Shown here: piece by piece, positions 16,379 to 26,221 of the stretch
How positions within the stretch are numbered: position 1 is the stretch's first letter
How the letters are laid out: each line of letters starts with the position of its first letter
Source: Puniceibacterium sediminis
GTDB taxonomy: Bacteria > Pseudomonadota > Alphaproteobacteria > Rhodobacterales > Rhodobacteraceae
Direction: 5' to 3'
Assembly (NCBI RefSeq): GCF_900188035.1
Contig: NZ_FZNN01000014.1
Location: 62,001-126,000 of the forward strand
DNA: 64,000 nt
Translations under genes and position numbers: made by a program
The notes under the pieces: generated by a model
Told to the model about the DNA's origin: nothing
Databases searched by the model: none
What the model saw: only the letters and a program-made list of their open reading frames with translations

Positions 16379-18346
16379 ATGCGCCTTTCCTCCATCGCCA
16401 TCACATTGGGAACATTCGCTCTTGCAGCCGGACTGTGCCTTGTGGCGGCGTTCTTCTCCGTACGGTTGATCGAAGACAGTTCGGTCACGGGAGTACGCGC
16501 CGAACTCGACCGAGAGGCGCTGACATGGGCCAGTGTGGATGCCAACGGGTTGCAACTCTTCGTGATCGGCACCGCTCCAAACGAGGCGTCGCGCTTTCAG
16601 GCGCTCAGCGTTGCCGGGCGCATCGTCGACACCACCCGCATCATCGATGAAATACTGGTCAACGACACCTCGCTTGCCCCCCCGCCGCGCTTTTCGGTGG
16701 AAATCCTGCGCAACGACGCCGGGGTACAGATCATCGGACTTATCCCCACGGGAACCAACCGGGAACGCCTGATCACCGACATCACAAAACTGGCAGGCAA
16801 GGATGCGCAGGTATCGGACCTGCTGGAAGTTGCCGATTTCGAAAATCCCGATGGCTGGGACGATGCGATGCGCTTTGCCGTCGCTGCACTGCGTTCACTT
16901 CCGCGGTCAAAGATTTCGGTCGAAGCAGGGAGCGTGGCAATCAAGGCGATGACCGACAGCGACGATGCAAAACGTCGGCTTGAGGCCGATCTGGCCCGCC
17001 GTGTGCCAGAGGGAATGCGCCTCGCGCTGGACCTCTCTGCGCCGCGCCCTGTCATCACGCCCTTTACCACCCGTTTACTGATCACCGATAGTGGCGCGCG
17101 GTTTGACGCCTGTTCTGCCGATACCGAAGAAGCGCGCACCCAGATCCTGCAGGCGGCCACTGCTGCCGGGCTACAAGGCAAGGCAAGCTGCACCATCGGT
17201 CTGGGTGTTCCCACCCGCGACTGGGGCAATGCGATCCAGATGGGGATCAAGGCCGTCAGCGAATTGGGCGGCGATTCCATCACTTTCTCAAACGCAGACG
17301 TAACGCTGATTGCCAAGATGGGCACAACGCAGGCCGATTTCGACCGCGTCGTGGGAGAACTGGAAAACGACCTGCCGGATGTCTTCGACCTGCATGCAGT
17401 CCTGCCAAAAGCGCCTGAAGAAACCCCCGAAGGCCCCCCGGAATTCACCGCCACACTTAGCAAGCAAGGCGCGATCCAGCTGCGTGGGCGCCTGTCATCG
17501 GACATTTCGCGCACCACGATCGAAAGCTATGCCAGGGCGCGCTTCGGCTCGGACGCTGTTTACACCGGGGCGCGGGTCGACGACACGCTGCCAGGCTCCT
17601 GGCCCGTCCGGGTACTGGCTGCGCTGGAAGCGCTATCCAAGCTGGCCAACGGCGCCGTGACCGTGACGCCAGACAGCGTGTCGATCTCGGGCAACACCGG
17701 CAACCAGAATGCAAGTTCCGAAATCGCCGGACTTCTGTCGGAAAAGCTGGGCGAGGCCGAAGATTTCAACATCGCCGTGGTCTATCAGGAAAAGCTCGAT
17801 GCTTCGTTAGGGATTCCCACCCCGGAACAATGCGAGGCCCAGATCGTCGAGATCGTCGGCGACCGCAAGATTACCTTCCAACCCGGTGCCGCGGCACTGG
17901 ACGCATCGGCCAAGGATATTCTGGACGATCTGGCCGAACTGCTGCAACTCTGTGGCGACATCCCGCTTGAAATTCAGGGACACACCGACAGTCAGGGCCG
18001 TGAAATCATGAACCAGCAACTGAGCCAGCAACGCGCCCAGTCGGTTCTGGATGCCCTGCGCATGCGCCGCGTGCTGACCGCATCGTACCGGGCGCGTGGC
18101 TATGGCGAAGAAAATCCCGTGGCCGACAACGGCACCGAAGAGGGCCGCGAAGCCAACCGCCGCATCGAGTTCCACCTGATCCAATCAGAACCCGAGGCCG
18201 AAGCAGAGACCGAGACACCAGCCGAACCTGCCGCCGAGGCGGAAATCGAAGACGGCTCGGAGCCGCCCTTGGACGCCGTTGACGACGCCACCGGATCAGG
18301 GGATGAACCCGCCGACGCAGAAGGACCCTCCGATGAACAGAACTGA
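16379..18346 (+). CDS. OmpA-family protein with long periplasmic region
   Basis: 655 aa. One N-terminal hydrophobic helix (residues 5-27) anchors or exports the protein. A long middle holds repeated BON-like segments, for example about residues 40-110 and 125-200. A C-terminal OmpA peptidoglycan-binding domain spans about 495-615 (ITFQPGAAALD, then IQGHTDSQG, then ANRRIEF). An acidic Glu/Ala/Asp tail follows. ATG 16379 has a GGAG site 5 nt upstream; a TTG at 16358 is less likely. The next gene overlaps its end by 14 nt. Likely links cell envelope and peptidoglycan; the precise role is unknown. Confidence 0.85.
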   Translation: MRLSSIAITLGTFALAAGLCLVAAFFSVRLIEDSSVTGVRAELDREALTWASVDANGLQLFVIGTAPNEASRFQALSVAGRIVDTTRIIDEILVNDTSLAPPPRFSVEILRNDAGVQIIGLIPTGTNRERLITDITKLAGKDAQVSDLLEVADFENPDGWDDAMRFAVAALRSLPRSKISVEAGSVAIKAMTDSDDAKRRLEADLARRVPEGMRLALDLSAPRPVITPFTTRLLITDSGARFDACSADTEEARTQILQAATAAGLQGKASCTIGLGVPTRDWGNAIQMGIKAVSELGGDSITFSNADVTLIAKMGTTQADFDRVVGELENDLPDVFDLHAVLPKAPEETPEGPPEFTATLSKQGAIQLRGRLSSDISRTTIESYARARFGSDAVYTGARVDDTLPGSWPVRVLAALEALSKLANGAVTVTPDSVSISGNTGNQNASSEIAGLLSEKLGEAEDFNIAVVYQEKLDASLGIPTPEQCEAQIVEIVGDRKITFQPGAAALDASAKDILDDLAELLQLCGDIPLEIQGHTDSQGREIMNQQLSQQRAQSVLDALRMRRVLTASYRARGYGEENPVADNGTEEGREANRRIEFHLIQSEPEAEAETETPAEPAAEAEIEDGSEPPLDAVDDATGSGDEPADAEGPSDEQN

Positions 18347-18659
18347 GTTTGTCGTCGCTACCGCGATCATCCTGTTTGTGGCCTTCAGCCTCGGCTGGTT
18401 CGCAAATTGGCTGATCCACCGCTTTACCCGGGTAAGCCAGGCCGATGTCGATCAGCTTGAGCGGATGAGCCAGGAGTTGCACGAAGCCGAGGAAACCCGC
18501 GATCAGGCGATCACCTATCTCCAGCAGCGCGAGGCCGAGCTGACCAACCAACTGGCGCAGACAGAGGCCGAACTTACCGCTGCCATGGAAGGCCTGCGTG
18601 ATGCCCGCCATGAGGCGGAAGAGATGCGCGCATACGTAGAGCGGATGAACTCAAACTGA
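18333..18659 (+). CDS. Small membrane protein with coiled coil
   Basis: 108 aa. An N-terminal hydrophobic helix (about residues 6-24) is followed by a continuous Glu/Gln/Ala-rich coiled coil (about 36-105, e.g. EAEETRDQAITYLQQREAEL). Start ATG 18333 lies inside the 3' end of the OmpA-domain gene and has an AGGA site, so the two are translationally coupled. Function unknown; the partner context suggests an envelope complex. Confidence 0.8.
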   Translation: MNRTEFVVATAIILFVAFSLGWFANWLIHRFTRVSQADVDQLERMSQELHEAEETRDQAITYLQQREAELTNQLAQTEAELTAAMEGLRDARHEAEEMRAYVERMNSN

Positions 18660-18835
18660 GGGGCGTTTCAGGTGCGAATTGAATGCGCCACAGGTGCCCT
18701 GCTCCAACACCGTTCCGTGGGTTGGCGCGCGTGGCGTTGCAGCCCGCAAACCGGATCCGCCATGCTCCTTCTCTCTCTGTACGGGCGCAGCGCCATAGAT
18801 GAAGAACCTACAACGCTTTGCATGATGGCCGCCGC

Positions 18836-20023
18836 ATGACCTGTGACGCGCTGGTGATCGGCGGGGGTCCTGCCGGCCTCGCGGCAGCCGAGGCATTGCT
18901 CGCCGCAGGGCGCAACGTGACGCTGGCCGAGGCCAAGCCGTCCCTGGCCCGCAAGCTCCTCATGGCCGGAAAATCCGGGCTGAACCTGACCAAATCCGAA
19001 GCTGCGGAAACCTTCCTTGCCGCCTATGGCGACGCCGCGCCGAACCTTGCCCCGATGCTGACCGCTTTCGGCCCGCAAGAGGTGCAGAGCTGGGCCACCG
19101 ACCTTGGCCAGCCGCTTTTCACTGGCTCCACGGGCCGCGTGTTCCCGACCGCCATGAAGGCCTCCCCGTTGCTCAGGGCATGGCTGGCGCGGCTCACCGC
19201 TCAGGGTCTGGAACTGCGAACCCGCTGGCGCTGGACCGACTGGCGCCACCCGGAATTCATTTTCGACACGCCGGACGGTCCACGCACCATCACGCCAAAA
19301 TTCACCGTTCTCGCCCTTGGCGGGGCCAGCTGGGCGCGGCTTGGCTCGGATGGTCAATGGGCCGGGATGCTGCAAAACGCAGGCATCCCCCTTGCCCCGT
19401 TCCGCCCCTCGAATGCAGGACTACAGATCCCGTGGTCGGCGCATATGGCCCGCCATTTCGGCGCCCCGCTCAAAAACGTAACCTTCCGGGCCGGTCCCTA
19501 CACGTCGCGGGGCGAGGCTGTGATATCGGCACGCGGGCTCGAAGGGGGCGGGCTCTATCCGCTCACGCCCACCCTGCGCGACGGCGCACCGCTGCGGCTG
19601 GACCTAGCCCCGGACCTCACCACGGCGCAGGTCACCGATCGTCTGAACCGCGCCGGACCGCGCCAAAGCCTGTCCAACACCCTGCGCAAGGCGCTGTCAC
19701 TGACACCAGCGGCGCAGGCCGTGCTGCAAGAATGCGCGCGCCCACTGCCGCGCGATGCCGCTGCCCTTGCCGCCGTGATCAAGGATCTGACCGTACCACA
19801 TGACGGCGTGCGCCCTCTGGACGAGGCGATCTCGACCGCAGGCGGCGTGCCGTTTGCGGCACTCGATAAATCCCTGATGCTGCGTAGCCACCCCGGCGTG
19901 TTCTGCGCCGGTGAAATGCTGGACTGGGAGGCTCCCACCGGGGGCTACCTGCTTACCGCTTGCATGGCCACAGGGTTCTGGGCCGGTCGGCACGCAGCCA
20001 CCTTTGCCACCGCCGAAGCCTGA
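18836..20023 (+). CDS. HI0933-like NAD(P)/FAD-dependent oxidoreductase
   Basis: 395-aa flavoprotein of the HI0933/TIGR03862 type. The FAD-binding GGGPAGLAAAE begins at residue 9, the family motif ARKLLMAGKSGLNLTKSE follows, and the C-terminal FCAGEMLDWEAPTGGYLL is characteristic. Substrate and physiological role are not known for the family. I start at ATG 18836, which puts the nucleotide-binding fold at the N-terminus; a TTG at 18818 would add six residues. Its stop is directly adjacent to the convergent holA stop. Confidence 0.88.
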   Translation: MTCDALVIGGGPAGLAAAEALLAAGRNVTLAEAKPSLARKLLMAGKSGLNLTKSEAAETFLAAYGDAAPNLAPMLTAFGPQEVQSWATDLGQPLFTGSTGRVFPTAMKASPLLRAWLARLTAQGLELRTRWRWTDWRHPEFIFDTPDGPRTITPKFTVLALGGASWARLGSDGQWAGMLQNAGIPLAPFRPSNAGLQIPWSAHMARHFGAPLKNVTFRAGPYTSRGEAVISARGLEGGGLYPLTPTLRDGAPLRLDLAPDLTTAQVTDRLNRAGPRQSLSNTLRKALSLTPAAQAVLQECARPLPRDAAALAAVIKDLTVPHDGVRPLDEAISTAGGVPFAALDKSLMLRSHPGVFCAGEMLDWEAPTGGYLLTACMATGFWAGRHAATFATAEA

Positions 20024-21052
20024 TCAGCCCCGCGACGACAGCATCGCCAGCCGGATAAAGCAACGTTCCACCAGCGCCAGCGCCGGGGCGTGCTGTCCGG
20101 CTGATCGCAGCTGCAAATCGGTATCCGTCAGAATCCCCAACGCCGATTCGAGCCGAAAGGCACCCCACCCCTGCGCCTGACGCAGCATCCGCTCACGACG
20201 CGCCCCAAAGATCGGTGGCCGCGCCCGCGCGACTCCCTGCGCCGGACCGCCAGGATCCGATGCGACGGAATAAAGCGCCCGAAAGTGCCGCGTCGCCATG
20301 ATGATCAGCGTGACCGCCGCCATGCCCTGCGCCTCAAGCCGGGACATCATCGGCCCGATTTCGGCGCTGCGGCCTTCGGCGACGACGTGCAGAACCTCGT
20401 CCAGCTCTGCCTCGGTCGAAATCGGCGCACATAGCGCCACCTCTTCGGGGGTAAGGGGGCTACTGTCACCCAGCTTATACAGCGCGACCTTTTCCACCGT
20501 CTGACGAAAATCGCCCGGGTCCAGTTCCCGCGCCAGCGCGCTCAGCGCCTCCATCGCGGACTGATCGATGTCTTTCAGCCCGGAACGCGCCAGATCGGCT
20601 TCAATCTCGGCCCGGCTGGGCGGGTCGTTATAGATACCCACCGCACGCGCAGATTTATGCGCCTCGAACAACTTGCGCAGCGCGGATGTCGCCTTCAGGC
20701 TCCCTGCGGTGACGATCAACTGCGCATCGCCCTTTTGCCAATCCTGCAGGGCGGCGATGACGGGTTTGGCCAGCGTATCCGTCGCCTCTTCCAGAAAGGC
20801 AACGCGCGGCCCGGGGAAAAAGCTTTGCGCCTTGATCGCGTCCAGCAGCATGGCCGGATCCTTGCGCAGCTCTGATCCGGGGATCCGCGTCAGCCGCATT
20901 TCCGATTCGCCATCGGGGCCGATCAGGGCGGCAATGACCTGCTGACGCTTCAGTGCCACGCGCATGGCATCTTCGCCGTAGATCAGCAGCCCGGCGCTCT
21001 CCGGGTCGGGGCGGGCGAAATAGCCCGCCGCATCGCGCGGGCCCAGCTTCAT
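20024..21052 (-). CDS. holA: DNA polymerase III subunit delta
   Basis: 342 aa. The delta subunit is part of the clamp loader and opens the beta sliding clamp. Similarity is to the divergent HolA family: N-terminal LLIYGEDAMRVALKRQQV, middle RVAFLEEATD and the ELDPGDFRQTVEKVALYKLGD helical region. It follows leuS and lptE, the usual leuS-lptE-holA order in many proteobacteria. Its ATG overlaps the lptE stop as ATGA, indicating coupling. Confidence 0.92.
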   Translation of the reverse strand: MKLGPRDAAGYFARPDPESAGLLIYGEDAMRVALKRQQVIAALIGPDGESEMRLTRIPGSELRKDPAMLLDAIKAQSFFPGPRVAFLEEATDTLAKPVIAALQDWQKGDAQLIVTAGSLKATSALRKLFEAHKSARAVGIYNDPPSRAEIEADLARSGLKDIDQSAMEALSALARELDPGDFRQTVEKVALYKLGDSSPLTPEEVALCAPISTEAELDEVLHVVAEGRSAEIGPMMSRLEAQGMAAVTLIIMATRHFRALYSVASDPGGPAQGVARARPPIFGARRERMLRQAQGWGAFRLESALGILTDTDLQLRSAGQHAPALALVERCFIRLAMLSSRG

Positions 21053-21537
21053 CGTGCCGACGCCCAGAGGATAAGCTGATCAACCATCTGGTCGCCCAGA
21101 ATCACCATCAGCCGCCGCGTTGCGTCACTTTCCGCGGCAAGCGTGGCCACATTCGATCCGGTGGCGGAATACCCCGAAAAGGCCGAGGTATCGCGGCTGT
21201 TCAGGACTGCCCCCGTGGCCGCATCACGCAGCGTATATGTCACCTTGCCCAGCAGTTGATACCGTGTGGTCGACCCCTCCGAAGTCGTCCCGAGCCCCTC
21301 GGTATCGACATTGATCTCGTAGCTGAGCGCATACGCCCCGCCGATGCCACGCCCCAACCGCTCTTCGAGCCGCTGAGTCAGAAGATACCCTTCGCGGGTG
21401 TCGGGCGCATCCAGCTCAATCTGCCCCAGCAGCACATCCGCGCCGCCCCCCGGCCCATAGACCGGGGTGAACCCGCAGGCCGCCAGCAGGCCGAACGCCG
21501 CCGCGCCCAGCACAAAGGTGCGGCGATTACAGGACAA
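21049..21537 (-). CDS. lptE: LPS assembly lipoprotein LptE
   Basis: 162-aa outer-membrane lipoprotein, the plug partner of LptD for lipopolysaccharide insertion. The lipobox LLAAC places lipidated Cys at residue 21, followed by [11 protein letters not shown], which is typical of rhodobacterial LptE. The start is TTG (21537), inside the 3' end of leuS, giving an 11-nt overlap. Position between leuS and holA supports the call. Confidence 0.9.
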   Translation of the reverse strand: MSCNRRTFVLGAAAFGLLAACGFTPVYGPGGGADVLLGQIELDAPDTREGYLLTQRLEERLGRGIGGAYALSYEINVDTEGLGTTSEGSTTRYQLLGKVTYTLRDAATGAVLNSRDTSAFSGYSATGSNVATLAAESDATRRLMVILGDQMVDQLILWASAR

Positions 21538-24085
21538 CGTTCACGATCCTGCCGGGCACGACGATGACCTTTTTCGGTGTCGCGCCCTCAAGCGCCTTGA
21601 TCACGTTGTGATGCGCCAGGGCTAGCGCCTCGACCTCGGCCTTGGGCATGTCCTTGGGCACGGTGACCTCGCCGCGCCGCTTGCCGTTGACCTGAATGGG
21701 CAGGGTCACCGTGTCTTCGACCATCATCGCCGCGTCCGCCACGGGCCAGGGCGCGTTGGCGATCAGGCCTTCGCCGCCCAGCAACTGCCAGATCTCTTCG
21801 GCCAGATGCGGTGTCATCGGCGACATCAGTTGCGCCAGGGTGCGCGTCGCCTGCCGCTTCGCATCTCCGCCCGCATCGGATTTCGCCAGCGTGTTGGTAA
21901 ACGCGTAAAGCCGCGCGATCGAGGCGTTGAAGCCAAAGGATTCCACGCCCTGCGTCACATCGTGGATCGTCTTGTGCATTTCACGCAGCAGCGCCTCATC
22001 CCCCGCCTGCGGCCCGGCGTCAGAGGTGCTGACATCCTGCGCAATACGGTAGACGCGGGCCAGATGTTTGGCCGTCGCCTCGGCACCGGATGCGGTCCAT
22101 TCCACGTCCCGCTCGGGCGGTGAATCGGACAGCACGAACCAGCGCGCGGTATCGGCGCCGAACTGGCTGATGATCTCGACCGGATCGACCACGTTGCGCT
22201 TGGATTTCGACATCTTGGCCGAGGGGATCACCTCGACCTCGCGACCATCGGCAAGCTTGCCGTCCGTTACCTCTTCGGGGAAGTGGTAGACCGGACGGCC
22301 ATCGGCGTCCCGTGTCTGATAGATCGCGTGGGTCACCATGCCCTGGGTGAACAGCGCGTTGAAGGGTTCGCGCGCCGCGTCGGGCAGATGGCCGGTCACG
22401 TTCATCGCGCGGGCAAAGAAACGAGCATACAGCAGGTGCAGGATCGCGTGTTCGATGCCGCCGATATACTGATCGACGTTCATCCAATAGGCGGCCTCGA
22501 CGGGATCGGTGGGCGTCGCGGCATGGGGCGCGGTGAAGCGTGCGAAATACCAGGACGAATCGACAAAGGTGTCCATCGTGTCGGTTTCGCGCTGCGCCGG
22601 GGCGCCGCAGGTCGGGCAGGTGCAGTCGCGCCATGTCGGATGCCAGCCCAGCGGGTTGCCGGGCTTGTCGAACGACACATCGTCGGGCAGGCGGACCGGC
22701 AGGTTCTCTTTCTTCTCGGGCACCACACCGCAAGTGTCGCAGTGGATCACCGGGATCGGCGCGCCCCAGAACCGCTGACGTGACAGCCCCCAGTCGCGCA
22801 GGCGGAACTTGGTCACGCCCTGCCCCACGCCGTTGCTTTCGCAGAATGTCACAGCAGCATCGATGGCTTCGTTGCCGGTCTGCGCCTCACCCCCGGCAAA
22901 GCCGTTGATATAACGCACGGCTTCGGGCTTGGGCGGAACATAGGCCGCGCCGCCGTCCTCGGGCAGGACAAAGCCATCCTCGGCCACCGGCGGTACATAG
23001 ACCGATTTCACCGGCAGATCATACTTGCGCGCAAATTCAAGGTCGCGCTGGTCATGCGCCGGACAGCCGAATATCGCGCCGGTGCCGTAATCCATCAGGA
23101 TGAAGTTCGCCACATAGACCGGCAGCTCCCAGGCCGTATCAAACGGATGACGCACCCGCAGCCCGGTATCAAAGCCCTTCTTCTCGGCCTTCTCCATCTC
23201 TTCTTCCGAGGTGCCCATGCGGCGGCACTCGGCATTGAAGGCGGCAAGGTCGGCGTTGTCCTTCTCCATCTGCTTTGCCAGCGGATGATCGGGCGAAATG
23301 CCGACAAAGGACGCACCCATCAGGGTATCCGGGCGTGTGGTATAAACCTCGATCCGGTCATGGCTATCCGGCGCGTCTATGGTGGAAAAGGCAAACTGAA
23401 GCCCGCGCGACTTGCCGATCCAGTTGGCCTGCATCAGCTTCACCTTGGCGGGCCAGTCATCCAGCCCGTCCAGCGCCGACAAAAGATCGTCCGCCATGTC
23501 CGAAATCTTGAAGAACCACTGCGTCAGCTCGCGCCGTTCGACAACGGCGCCAGAGCGCCAGCCACGGCCGTTCTCGACCTGCTCGTTCGCCAGAACGGTC
23601 ATGTCGACCGGATCCCAGTTCACAACGGCATTCTTGCGATAGACCAGCCCGGCCTCAAGCATGTCGAGGAACAGCGCCTGCTGCTGACCGTAGTATTCCG
23701 GGTCACAGGTGGCAAATTCGCGGGACCAGTCGATCGACAGGCCCAGCGGTTTCATCTGCGCGCGCATGTCGGCGATGTTCTGATAGGTCCAGTCTTTCGG
23801 ATGCCCACCCGACGCCATAGCCGCGTTTTCGGCCGGCAGACCAAAGGCGTCCCAGCCCATCGGATGCAGCACCGCATGACCGGTCGCCAGCTTGTACCGC
23901 GCGATCACGTCGCCCATCGTGTAGTTGCGCACATGGCCGATGTGGATACGCCCCGACGGATAGGGGAACATCTCAAGCACATAGTACTTGGGCTTGTCGT
24001 CGGACCGGACGGCCTTGAAGGTCAGGGCCTCGTCCCAGGCCTGTTGCCATTTCGGTTCGATAGCGGCGGGGTCATAGCGCGACAT
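21527..24085 (-). CDS. leuS: Leucyl-tRNA synthetase
   Basis: 852 aa, normal bacterial length. Class I synthetase charging tRNA-Leu; the HIGH motif is at residues 48-51 ([13 protein letters not shown]) and KMSKSKRN lies in the catalytic C-terminal half. The CP1 editing domain and a zinc ribbon ([15 protein letters not shown], then CTCPTCGAP) are visible. It begins the leuS-lptE-holA unit. A perfect hairpin lies about 130 bp upstream (24213-24241). Confidence 0.96.
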   Translation of the reverse strand: MSRYDPAAIEPKWQQAWDEALTFKAVRSDDKPKYYVLEMFPYPSGRIHIGHVRNYTMGDVIARYKLATGHAVLHPMGWDAFGLPAENAAMASGGHPKDWTYQNIADMRAQMKPLGLSIDWSREFATCDPEYYGQQQALFLDMLEAGLVYRKNAVVNWDPVDMTVLANEQVENGRGWRSGAVVERRELTQWFFKISDMADDLLSALDGLDDWPAKVKLMQANWIGKSRGLQFAFSTIDAPDSHDRIEVYTTRPDTLMGASFVGISPDHPLAKQMEKDNADLAAFNAECRRMGTSEEEMEKAEKKGFDTGLRVRHPFDTAWELPVYVANFILMDYGTGAIFGCPAHDQRDLEFARKYDLPVKSVYVPPVAEDGFVLPEDGGAAYVPPKPEAVRYINGFAGGEAQTGNEAIDAAVTFCESNGVGQGVTKFRLRDWGLSRQRFWGAPIPVIHCDTCGVVPEKKENLPVRLPDDVSFDKPGNPLGWHPTWRDCTCPTCGAPAQRETDTMDTFVDSSWYFARFTAPHAATPTDPVEAAYWMNVDQYIGGIEHAILHLLYARFFARAMNVTGHLPDAAREPFNALFTQGMVTHAIYQTRDADGRPVYHFPEEVTDGKLADGREVEVIPSAKMSKSKRNVVDPVEIISQFGADTARWFVLSDSPPERDVEWTASGAEATAKHLARVYRIAQDVSTSDAGPQAGDEALLREMHKTIHDVTQGVESFGFNASIARLYAFTNTLAKSDAGGDAKRQATRTLAQLMSPMTPHLAEEIWQLLGGEGLIANAPWPVADAAMMVEDTVTLPIQVNGKRRGEVTVPKDMPKAEVEALALAHHNVIKALEGATPKKVIVVPGRIVNVVL

Positions 24086-24212
24086 CTGGAATCCTCTTCA
24101 GCGCGGCCCCTGCGTTCAGGTTCGGCAGCGCGTACATCTCTTTTGCAAAGGGTGATAGGGCCACAGGGATAAGTCGTCCAGTGCCATGGCCCACCAAGTG
24201 CCCCCCGCAGCG

Positions 24213-24241
24213 CGGCCTGCGATCACCTATACCGCAGGCCG
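24213..24241 (-). other. Perfect hairpin between DUF3576 gene and leuS
   Basis: CGGCCTGCG (24213-24221) and CGCAGGCCG (24233-24241) form a 9-bp perfect inverted repeat with an 11-nt loop. No T-run follows on the minus strand. It could end the DUF3576 transcript weakly or act in the leuS leader. Confidence 0.45.
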
Positions 24242-24314
24242 GTGACGATTTCAGGCCTATAAGGCAGCCGAGCCGCAGACCGGGCCGCGACTTGACTGCA
24301 ACATCGTCAAAGGC

Positions 24315-24827
24315 TCAGAAGCGGGCGTCCTGCTGACGCAGCTGACGCGCGCGGGTCAAAATCGCATCCTCGACCGCACGTAATGTACCTGCATCGACCG
24401 GCCCCGACCGGGTGGCCATCGCCAGATTCAGCGAACGGGCATCCAGCGCCGGATCGGAAACATAGATCGTCGCGCGGTATTCGCGCCCGCCGCCCGGAGG
24501 CTTGCCGTAACCCGTGGTGATCACCCCGGTAAAGGGATCGACCGATTGCACAGGCAGGAAATTGAGAACTTCGAGCGATGCGTTCCACAGATACTTGTTC
24601 ACCGAACCAACCGTGGCCGAGTCGCCCCTGTCGCGGAAGATGTCCCAGATGGTCGATGTCGGGGCACCGCGTTCCTTGTAGATCTCATCGTCAAGGATCT
24701 CACTGGCCGGGCGTGTCTCGACGACCGGTGCGTTGGGATCCCGGGGGCCGCATCCGGCCAGGGCAACCAGCGTCACAGCCAGGATGGCAAGCAGCCCTTG
24801 GCGCGTTGTATTCCGCATTTTGTCCAT
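24315..24827 (-). CDS. DUF3576 lipoprotein
   Basis: 170-aa predicted lipoprotein; the lipobox VALAGC puts lipidated Cys at residue 26. The body (ASEILDDEIYKER, IWDIFRDR, VNKYLWNASLEVLNFLPVQS) matches the DUF3576 family, which is common in alphaproteobacteria and has no defined function. ATG 24827 follows an AGGAG-type site. It sits upstream of leuS on the same strand but is separated by a 229-bp gap with a hairpin, so it may be a separate unit. Confidence 0.85.
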   Translation of the reverse strand: MDKMRNTTRQGLLAILAVTLVALAGCGPRDPNAPVVETRPASEILDDEIYKERGAPTSTIWDIFRDRGDSATVGSVNKYLWNASLEVLNFLPVQSVDPFTGVITTGYGKPPGGGREYRATIYVSDPALDARSLNLAMATRSGPVDAGTLRAVEDAILTRARQLRQQDARF

Positions 24828-25110
24828 AATATCCCGCTCCTGCCGGTCTTTTCGGTCTGTGCAAATCCTTACCTGCCCCGCGCGCACACGACAAGCCGAA
24901 GTTCAAGTCGTCCCTGCACCAGCACGACACCGCTATATGGGCAGGTTTTCAGGCGGCAAAGTCTTTGTGGCAAATGCGCATCACTGAAAAGCTTGTTGCC
25001 GCTAGGAAATCCGGATGGGTTGCACGAACCCGGTCTGGAGGAGCATAGATCGTGCATCAAGTCCGGGCATTCGGATTGGTAAGTGCCTTTCGAACACATG
25101 AGGGAAAACA

Positions 25111-26121
25111 ATGAAAAACATTCTTCTTGCAACCACAGCTCTGGTCGCATTCGCTGGTGTAGCATCCGCTCAGGATCTCGGCGTTACACTTTCGGGTTCC
25201 GCCGAAATGGGTATTGCTGGCGGCAGCCGTTATGACACAGCAGCCGACGCGACAGCAACTCCGCCCGTCGAAGCAGTTGACGCTGAAACTCAGTTCGTAA
25301 CCGATCTGGACGTTACCTTCACCATGTCCGGTGTTGCAGACAACGGCCTGACCTTCGGCGCGACTGTCGACCTGGACGAAGCCGCTGACACGAACAATGT
25401 CGGTGTCTTCGAAGACGCTTCCAAGCAGGGCGGCGAAAACATGTTCGTGTCCTTCGGTGGCGCAACTGTGACCATGGGCGACACCGACGGCGCATACGAC
25501 AAGCGCATGAAAGAGGTTGCGCTGGTTGGCGGCTCCCTGATGGACGACGAAACCGAGCACCAGGGCTACTCCGGCAACTCCGGCCTTGACGGCAAGGGCG
25601 GCGACGGCCAGATCGCTCGCTTCGATTACTCCTTCAACACCTTCGGTGTTTCGCTCTCGCTCGAGCAGGACGACGATGGCAATGGCGACAACCCCGTCAT
25701 CGGCTTCGGCGCTTCGTACGATGCTGAAATGGCTGGCCTGAACATCGGTCTCGGCCTCGGCTACCAGTCGCAGGAAGAGCTTGCCAACATCCTCGGCCTC
25801 AGCGTCTACACCAAGTTCGCGAACGGCCTGTCGGCAGCTGTGAACTTCTCGCGCACTGATTTCGACGCTTCCGGCGCGGAAAACCAGACTCACGCAGCCA
25901 TCGGCTTTGGCTACGAGATGAACCAGATGTCCTTCGGCATCAACTACGGCAAGTTCAGCAACGTTGGCGGCGTCGATGGCGCTGAGCAGAGCGGCTACGG
26001 CCTGGTTGCCAACTACGACCTCGGTGGCGGTCTGGTTGCTCAACTCGGTTACGGCAGCGGTGTATCCGATGTTGCAACTGACAAAGACTCGTTCTCGGCT
26101 GGCCTGAGCATGAGCTTCTGA
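25111..26121 (+). CDS. Outer membrane porin
   Basis: 336 aa, rhodobacterial porin type. A 20-aa signal peptide (cleavage after VASA, before QDLG) is followed by alternating beta strands rich in Gly and Asp and by a C-terminal phenylalanine (GLSMSF), the Omp assembly signal. An acidic loop rich in Asp is visible in the middle (EQDDDGNGDN). Codon use (many GTT, GCT, GGT) differs from neighbours, as expected for a highly expressed gene. A strong terminator follows. Forms a channel for small hydrophilic solutes. Confidence 0.9.
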   Translation: MKNILLATTALVAFAGVASAQDLGVTLSGSAEMGIAGGSRYDTAADATATPPVEAVDAETQFVTDLDVTFTMSGVADNGLTFGATVDLDEAADTNNVGVFEDASKQGGENMFVSFGGATVTMGDTDGAYDKRMKEVALVGGSLMDDETEHQGYSGNSGLDGKGGDGQIARFDYSFNTFGVSLSLEQDDDGNGDNPVIGFGASYDAEMAGLNIGLGLGYQSQEELANILGLSVYTKFANGLSAAVNFSRTDFDASGAENQTHAAIGFGYEMNQMSFGINYGKFSNVGGVDGAEQSGYGLVANYDLGGGLVAQLGYGSGVSDVATDKDSFSAGLSMSF

Positions 26122-26146
26122 TTTCAGAAGAACCAAGTTTTGAGGG

Positions 26147-26177
26147 AAGAGCGGGCCTTGGCCCGCTCTTTTCTTTT
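26147..26177 (+). terminator. Porin intrinsic terminator
   Basis: An 11-bp perfect stem (AAGAGCGGGCC / GGCCCGCTCTT) with a very short loop is followed by TTCTTTT, 25 nt after the porin stop. Confidence 0.9.
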
Positions 26178-26221
26178 GTGCGGTGGCGTAATACCCATCG
26201 GGGAACCAACAGGATGTCCCG

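Noticed and set aside
18181-18346. Repeat array in the OmpA gene tail
   Set aside because: The Glu/Ala/Asp-rich tail is ordinary low-complexity protein sequence with no DNA-level periodicity.
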